A stretch of DNA of 6,776 bases. It comes from an uncultured Flavobacteriales bacterium (lineage in GTDB: Bacteria; Bacteroidota; Bacteroidia; Flavobacteriales; BACL11). Position 1 is the stretch's first letter. Each line of letters starts with the position of its first letter. Position numbers and translations under genes: made by a program. The stretch is from NCBI GenBank assembly GCA_913047525.1, contig CAJWUS010000071.1:1-6776 (forward strand), given 5' to 3'. Under the pieces are notes generated by a model, which ran no database searches, was not told the DNA's origin, and saw only the letters and a program-made list of their open reading frames with translations. This document shows, piece after piece, positions 1-4,373 of this stretch.

Positions 1-1
1 T

Positions 2-757
2 TTATTCTATAACTATTCTTTTCTCTACTGTTCCATCATCATAGATGTAAAAGAGTGGTTGATTTGTTTCTTTTCCTAATACATCTATTGTTCGCAAAAG
101 TTCTTTGTTTGTAATATATTCTTCTATACTTGTTGTCCCACTACAATTATTACTAAAGTAATGTTGTGAATCAATGATGCTCATAGCTATTGTCCAATTA
201 TTTGTTGAATAAGTGCTATCGTCAACATCTATACAAGTTAAAAAAGGATTATTATTCATTGAGATGGCATAAAAATTCTGATTATTTCCGTTTCTTATAT
301 CTAAACTACTAAGTAAATTATCTCCACATTGAAAATCTATAAGCAATGAATTGTTACTTACATCAAGAGAACTTAACTGGTTGTTATCACAAAATAAGTC
401 CGTTAATTGTGTGTGAATACTAACATCTAAATTTGTAAGCTGATTGTCATAACAATATAAAGCAATTAAAGATGTGTTATTACTGACATCTAAGGTTGTC
501 AAAAAATTTCCTGCACAATTTAAATAAGTTAGTGAAGTAAAGTCTTCTATCCCAGTTAAATCTGCTATTGAACTCCAAGCGGGTAATAATTGAGTGATTG
601 TATCAATATTTGCAGTTAATACAGAATCATTTATCGCTATTCCATCTCCCATACCATTGGTTTCTAAATAATTCTCAAAATTATCATCAGGAACATATGT
701 TTTTTGTGCTAAAGTTAATAGTGGCAAGCAAAGTAATATAAGTAGTAGTTTTTTCAT
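2..757 (-). CDS. secreted leucine-rich-repeat protein with T9SS type A C-terminal sorting domain
   Basis: The protein has 251 residues and probably acts outside the cell in binding or adhesion; no enzyme motif is seen. A Sec signal peptide (MKKLLLILLCLPLLTLAQ) probably ends at LAQ18. The segment at about 20-73 (TYVPDDNFENYLE onward) is the N-terminal cap seen in many flavobacterial repeat proteins. Residues 74-157 hold four 21-residue leucine-rich repeats of pattern LxxLxCxxNxLxxLDVSxN, with cysteines exactly 21 apart (81, 102, 123, 144); a degenerate fifth repeat lies at about 161-180. The C-terminus (about 209-251), with IDVLGKE and YDDGTVEKRIVIE, is a T9SS sorting signal, so the protein is probably moved through the outer membrane and either anchored or released. 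I chose the ATG at 757 because the signal peptide begins there. An in-frame ATG at 784 would add nine polar residues before the signal peptide and overlap the upstream gene by 25 nt. The gene is complete and lies 2 nt after the small lipoprotein gene. Confidence 0.9.
   Translation of the reverse strand: MKKLLLILLCLPLLTLAQKTYVPDDNFENYLETNGMGDGIAINDSVLTANIDTITQLLPAWSSIADLTGIEDFTSLTYLNCAGNFLTTLDVSNNTSLIALYCYDNQLTNLDVSIHTQLTDLFCDNNQLSSLDVSNNSLLIDFQCGDNLLSSLDIRNGNNQNFYAISMNNNPFLTCIDVDDSTYSTNNWTIAMSIIDSQHYFSNNCSGTTSIEEYITNKELLRTIDVLGKETNQPLFYIYDDGTVEKRIVIE
287..538 (-). repeat. four tandem 63-bp units encoding 21-residue leucine-rich repeats
   Basis: Units lie at 476-538, 413-475, 350-412 and 287-349, each encoding one 21-residue repeat with a conserved Cys, an Asn and a Leu-Asp-Val/Ile-Ser/Arg end. 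The units match well in protein but differ at many bases, so this is an old, diverged coding repeat rather than a recent expansion. A weaker fifth unit follows, down to about 218. Confidence 0.85.
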
Positions 758-759
758 TG

Positions 760-1212
760 TTAATCTGCTACAATTGTGAGCCACATATTAAAATTATTAT
801 TAGCCAATGAAGTATCACAATATATATTAGGCGACAACTGTGAATACCCGATTTGAAAATTCTCAGTATTTATAAGATTAGTATTATTATATGTCCTTAT
901 TTCTACATCTGCACATCCTGCAAATTGTGTTGTAAAAGAAAGGCTTAGATTATATGAAATTGTATTGCCAGAAACCCAATCTAAGATCCAATTATCAGTA
1001 GTATGTGAAACACTACCACCTAGTGTTTGGAAGTTTGCAGTTGATGTTGAGGCATAATAAGAATAAGTACCTTGGGGAGAATTAGATATGTCTATAACAG
1101 AATATATATTTTGATTTACCATTGTAGGGTTATATGGTGAGGCGGACTTATTATCCTTACAGGATGAGAAAATAGTTGATACTGCTAAAAGTGTGTAAAG
1201 AAGTTTTTTCAT
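760..1212 (-). CDS. small lipoprotein of unknown function
   Basis: I do not recognise a family for this 150-residue protein. It begins with a clear lipoprotein signal peptide: MKK, a hydrophobic core, then IFSSC with the lipidated Cys at residue 18. The residues after it, KDNKSASPYNP, are polar and linker-like, and the Lys-Asp pair weakly resembles the surface-export signal of Bacteroidota lipoproteins. The rest (about 35-150) is rich in Ser, Thr, Asn and aromatic residues with alternating hydrophobics (for example ISYNLSLSFTTQF, VEIRTYNN), suggesting a compact beta-sandwich. Two further cysteines (in FAGCADVE and NIYCDTS) could pair. No catalytic motif is visible. It begins 11 nt after the hexosaminidase stop and ends 2 nt before the leucine-rich-repeat gene, so it is probably co-transcribed with both. 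A binding or scaffold role at the outer membrane is only a guess. The ATG choice is secure because the signal peptide starts there. Confidence 0.82.
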   Translation of the reverse strand: MKKLLYTLLAVSTIFSSCKDNKSASPYNPTMVNQNIYSVIDISNSPQGTYSYYASTSTANFQTLGGSVSHTTDNWILDWVSGNTISYNLSLSFTTQFAGCADVEIRTYNNTNLINTENFQIGYSQLSPNIYCDTSLANNNFNMWLTIVAD

Positions 1213-1223
1213 TATTAAAAATG

Positions 1224-3389
1224 TTAATTTATAATTATTTCATCCACAAAAATCCAAGCATCTGATCCAGCAGCAGGGTGCTCTTTTGGTAACTTTCCAA
1301 CTGTTTTAGCAATTACTTTTAGGTATTTGGCCTTTGTTTCTTCTTCTTCAAAACTAAAAGTATGTTTAAACTTTCCTTCTTGCATAAGTGGTATGTTATG
1401 TGTTAAGCTGGCAAGTTCGGTAAAATTTTCTCCATCCTCAGAAACAGCATAACCTACAGAGGTTGGTAAGACAATCCAAGACAAATAGTATTGGAAAAAA
1501 GTAGTTTGAATGCTAGAAAATGTTGTTGTTTCCCCTAAGTCAATTACAACTTCAAAATCTGTTCCGGAAAATCCTTGGTAGTATCCATCACGGAAATTTT
1601 CTATACTGCCTAATAAGCCGTCTGTTAAATTATTATCACCCGTTCCTTTATAATGTTTGTTATATGGAATAGTATAGTGCACTTTTTTGCCAGTGGCTTT
1701 ATGCATGATTATTTCTTGCTCAAACTCCCCATAAGGCTTTTCGTTTTTAAACCCTCTAGCCATTAAATTAGAGGTCTCATTTACGCCAAAAGGAACAGTG
1801 TATGCTTGCCAGTCTTTATTATTGAAGCTGTATTCTAAACGCATATCAGGACTGCCTTTAAAAAGAGAAACAGCAAAACTATCGGCATTAAAAATAACAG
1901 TTGAGGTAATAGGCACACTTTCAAAGCCATAAGTTACTCCTAGTGCATCTAGCTTAGGATAGTGTTTTTGCACACGCGCATAAAAATTATCATAATCTTT
2001 TTCGTAGGAACTCCAAAGCACTTCACTCATAGCTAAAATCCTTGGGAATACTTTGCTATCAATTAATTCTTGTGGCGCTCTTTCGCTCCACATATTACAT
2101 TCTCCACCCAAAATGTGTTTGGCTTCTTCTACTGTTAATTCTGCTGGAATAGGCTCATAATGATATACCTCTTTCAAATCTGTTGCATCCAAACCATAAT
2201 CAAAATAGCAATGTAAAGTAGGAGACATAATGGCATCATGACCGCTTTTAGCGGCTGAAATTCCTCCCTCTTCACCTCTCCAAGATTGCACTGTGGCTGA
2301 TGGAGCTAATCCTCCTTCTAATATTTCATCCCAACCAATAAGTTGCCTTCCGTTTTCGTTCAAGAATTTTTCAATTCTTGTAATAAAATAGGATTGCAAT
2401 TCGTGTGCATCATGCAAGTTTTCTTCTTTAATTCTTTGCTGACATTTTTTACAATGTTCCCACCTATATTTTGGAGCTTCATCCCCTCCAATATGAATGT
2501 ATTTGGAAGGGAAAAGCTCCATTACCTCAGTGAGCACATCTTCCATAAAAGTAAAAACACTATCATTTCCGGCACAATAGATATCCTTATAAACACCCCA
2601 ATCTGTGCCAACTGCGATGCTGTCTCCTGTACAGGAAAGATGAGGGTAGGAAGCAATAGCAGCAACACTATGCCCTGGGAATTCAATTTCAGGGACTACC
2701 GTAATATGCCTTGTTTTTGCATAAACCAAAATCTCTTTAATATCCTCTTTAGTATAAAATCCACCATATTTACTACCATCTTTTTCTGTGCGCCAAGCTC
2801 CAATTTCAGTCAGTTTTGGGTATTTTTCAATTTCAATTCTCCAGCCCTGATCTTCTGTAAGGTGCCAATGCAAAATATTCATTTTATGATAAGCCAGTAG
2901 GTCGATATAACGCATTACAAATTCTTTTTTCATAAAATGACGGCAACAATCCAGTAGCATTCCTCTCCAAGAAAATCTTGGAAAATCATGAATTTTTAAA
3001 CAAGGTATTTTTGTTGCTGCGATTCCTTTTTTAGTCAGTAACAACTGCCTTAAAGTTTGTATCCCTCTCATTATCCCTATCGGGGTAGACGCCTCTATTT
3101 TTAAGTTTTCTTCAGTAATATTTAGAAAAAATTCTTCTTCTTGAAATCCTTCTTTTTTAAATAATTCAATTGTATTTCCGTTCCCGTTTAATTCCAAATT
3201 GAGAATTTCTTTTAGGTAGTCAGATTCAGCATCAAACAAACTGTCAATAATTAAATTTGTGTTAAAACTTAGAGAGAAAACGCCATCACTTATTTCTAAT
3301 TTTTGAGGTTTTGGTATAAGGTTTACTTCCTGTACAATTGGCTCAGTACAAGCAAATAGTAAACAAAATATAACTAACCAATATTTCAT
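1224..3389 (-). CDS. GH20 beta-N-acetylhexosaminidase, lipoprotein with C-terminal discoidin-like domain
   Basis: Exo-acting beta-hexosaminidase releasing terminal GlcNAc or GalNAc by substrate-assisted catalysis. The 721 residues begin with a short lipoprotein signal (LLFAC, Cys14). A GH20b alpha/beta domain follows (about 20-130, opening with NLIPKPQKLE). The GH20 barrel spans about 135-480 and holds substrate Arg142 (SWRG), HWHLTEDQGWRIEI (174-187), His240 (EFPGHS), the catalytic pair Asp303-Glu304 in HIGGDEAPKYRW (codons 2478-2483), and the aromatic pocket Trp353 (GWDE), Trp370 (QSW), Tyr395 and Trp434 (NMWSE). A small beta domain at about 495-565 resembles Fn3-associated modules. The last 145 residues (about 575-721) look like an F5/8 type C (discoidin) carbohydrate-binding domain ending AWIFVDEIIIN. 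Length and architecture are usual for Bacteroidota GH20 enzymes, and no key residue is missing. On sequence alone the substrate could also be chitobiose; the neighbouring glycosylasparaginase and beta-mannosidase favour the GlcNAc-GlcNAc core of N-glycans. The start overlaps the asparaginase stop by one base. Confidence 0.95.
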   Translation of the reverse strand: MKYWLVIFCLLFACTEPIVQEVNLIPKPQKLEISDGVFSLSFNTNLIIDSLFDAESDYLKEILNLELNGNGNTIELFKKEGFQEEEFFLNITEENLKIEASTPIGIMRGIQTLRQLLLTKKGIAATKIPCLKIHDFPRFSWRGMLLDCCRHFMKKEFVMRYIDLLAYHKMNILHWHLTEDQGWRIEIEKYPKLTEIGAWRTEKDGSKYGGFYTKEDIKEILVYAKTRHITVVPEIEFPGHSVAAIASYPHLSCTGDSIAVGTDWGVYKDIYCAGNDSVFTFMEDVLTEVMELFPSKYIHIGGDEAPKYRWEHCKKCQQRIKEENLHDAHELQSYFITRIEKFLNENGRQLIGWDEILEGGLAPSATVQSWRGEEGGISAAKSGHDAIMSPTLHCYFDYGLDATDLKEVYHYEPIPAELTVEEAKHILGGECNMWSERAPQELIDSKVFPRILAMSEVLWSSYEKDYDNFYARVQKHYPKLDALGVTYGFESVPITSTVIFNADSFAVSLFKGSPDMRLEYSFNNKDWQAYTVPFGVNETSNLMARGFKNEKPYGEFEQEIIMHKATGKKVHYTIPYNKHYKGTGDNNLTDGLLGSIENFRDGYYQGFSGTDFEVVIDLGETTTFSSIQTTFFQYYLSWIVLPTSVGYAVSEDGENFTELASLTHNIPLMQEGKFKHTFSFEEEETKAKYLKVIAKTVGKLPKEHPAAGSDAWIFVDEIIIN

Positions 3390-3391
3390 TA
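3387..3391 (-). other. TAATG stop-start overlap between glycosylasparaginase and hexosaminidase genes
   Basis: On the minus strand the asparaginase stop TAA shares its last base with the hexosaminidase ATG (TAATG). No Shine-Dalgarno-like purine run lies upstream; the preceding bases encode the end of the asparaginase. This arrangement suggests translational coupling by termination and re-initiation, and so linked production of the two enzymes. Confidence 0.8.
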
Positions 3392-4369
3392 TTTTAAATA
3401 AGATAAGGAATCAATCATACGGTTTTCACCTTTTTGATGTAAAGCATAATTAAACCAGGGATGTACAGCATAAGCGCCATGCTCTCCTTTTTTATTGATG
3501 GCCAAATAGCCAATTTGCATATCCTTATAATTTTGATTTTTTACAATCCGAGCAATTCCTTCTTCACAAGCTTCTTGTGGACTGGCGCCTTGTCGCATTA
3601 ACTCAACAATTAAGAAAGAACCTAGAGTTTTAAGCACGGCTTCCCCAACTCCTGTAGCGCAACACCCACCAACTTCATTATCTACAAACATTCCCGCACC
3701 TATTACTGGTGAATCACCAACTCTTCCGTGCATTTTCCAAGAGAGTCCTGATGTAGTGCAAGCTCCAGAAATATCACCTTTTTTATCCAAAGCCAAAAGC
3801 CCAATAGTATCATGGTTCTCCACATTTATTATTGGTTTATATTTTGATTCTTTCAACCATTCTTTCCATCTTTTCTCTGCTTTTTCAGTAAGTAAATCTT
3901 CTTTATGGAATCCTTGTTCTAATGCAAATTGTAATGCGCCTTCTCCAGACAGCATTACATGAGGCGTTTCATCCATTACCTTTCTGGCAACAGAAATTGG
4001 GTGTTTTATATGTTGTAAAAAACTAACTGAACCACAATTTCCTGTTTCATCCATAATGCAAGCGTCAAGAGTTACTTTTCCTTCTCTATCCGGCAACCCT
4101 CCCAATCCAACTGACATAGATTCCGGATCAGCTTCTGGTATTTTTACACCAGCTTCTACTGCATCAATTGCCTTACCTCCGCTTTGCAGCACTTTCATAG
4201 CAGTCACATTAGCAGCCATTCCATGTTTCCAAGTAGAAATAACCATTGGGTGACCTTCTTTAGAGTTAGGATTTGTTTTCTCTGCTTTGGCAGAAATTAA
4301 TTTAGGGAAAATGGCTGTTCCAACCGCTCCTAAAAGTCCTCCTTTTATAAAATTTCTTCTGTTTGACAT
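3389..4369 (-). CDS. N4-(beta-N-acetylglucosaminyl)-L-asparaginase (glycosylasparaginase), Tat-exported
   Basis: Ntn-hydrolase that cleaves the amide bond between Asn and the first GlcNAc of an N-glycan, after proteolysis has freed the Asn. The protein has 326 residues, normal for the precursor. The N-terminus NRRNFIKGG is a twin-arginine (Tat) motif followed by a hydrophobic stretch, with likely cleavage after AKA29, giving a periplasmic enzyme. Autoproteolysis is expected at Asp187-Thr188 in HDTIG (Thr codon 3806-3808), which frees Thr188 as nucleophile. The other active-site residues of the Flavobacterium enzyme are all present at a constant offset of 36: Trp47 (STW), Thr206 (ACTTSG), Arg216 and Asp219 (GRVGDS), and Thr239-Gly240. 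This makes it a true glycosylasparaginase rather than an isoaspartyl peptidase or plain L-asparaginase. Cys236-Cys237 sit just before the Thr-Gly pair, where the well-known enzymes carry small residues. The start is 4 nt after the mannosidase stop, and the stop shares one base with the hexosaminidase start. No Shine-Dalgarno sequence is present. Confidence 0.96.
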   Translation of the reverse strand: MSNRRNFIKGGLLGAVGTAIFPKLISAKAEKTNPNSKEGHPMVISTWKHGMAANVTAMKVLQSGGKAIDAVEAGVKIPEADPESMSVGLGGLPDREGKVTLDACIMDETGNCGSVSFLQHIKHPISVARKVMDETPHVMLSGEGALQFALEQGFHKEDLLTEKAEKRWKEWLKESKYKPIINVENHDTIGLLALDKKGDISGACTTSGLSWKMHGRVGDSPVIGAGMFVDNEVGGCCATGVGEAVLKTLGSFLIVELMRQGASPQEACEEGIARIVKNQNYKDMQIGYLAINKKGEHGAYAVHPWFNYALHQKGENRMIDSLSYLK

Positions 4370-4373
4370 AAGT

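Noticed and set aside
287..538. 63-bp periodic repeat considered as a CRISPR-like or mobile repeat
   Set aside because: The period is a multiple of three, the units are diverged at the DNA level, and they match coding leucine-rich repeats. There are no identical repeats with unique spacers.
758..784. Upstream ATG at 784 as the start of the leucine-rich-repeat gene
   Set aside because: It would place nine polar residues (MAHNCSRLT) ahead of a typical signal peptide and overlap the preceding gene. The ATG at 757 fits better.
1213..1223. Possible terminator or promoter in the largest intergenic gap
   Set aside because: The gap is only 11 bases, AT-rich, with no stem-loop and no room for a Bacteroidota promoter of the TTTG / TAnnTTTG kind. 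I also saw none in the last bases of the hexosaminidase gene.
2343..2900. Open frame of 185 codons on the plus strand, opposite the hexosaminidase gene
   Set aside because: It lies wholly antisense to the conserved GH20 catalytic barrel. Its composition (rich in Phe, Asn, Ser and Cys) is what the complement of this barrel would give, and it has no recognisable domain.
3756..4253. Two short plus-strand frames (3756-3962 and 4056-4253) opposite the asparaginase
   Set aside because: Both are antisense to well-conserved glycosylasparaginase sequence and have no domain or signal of their own.
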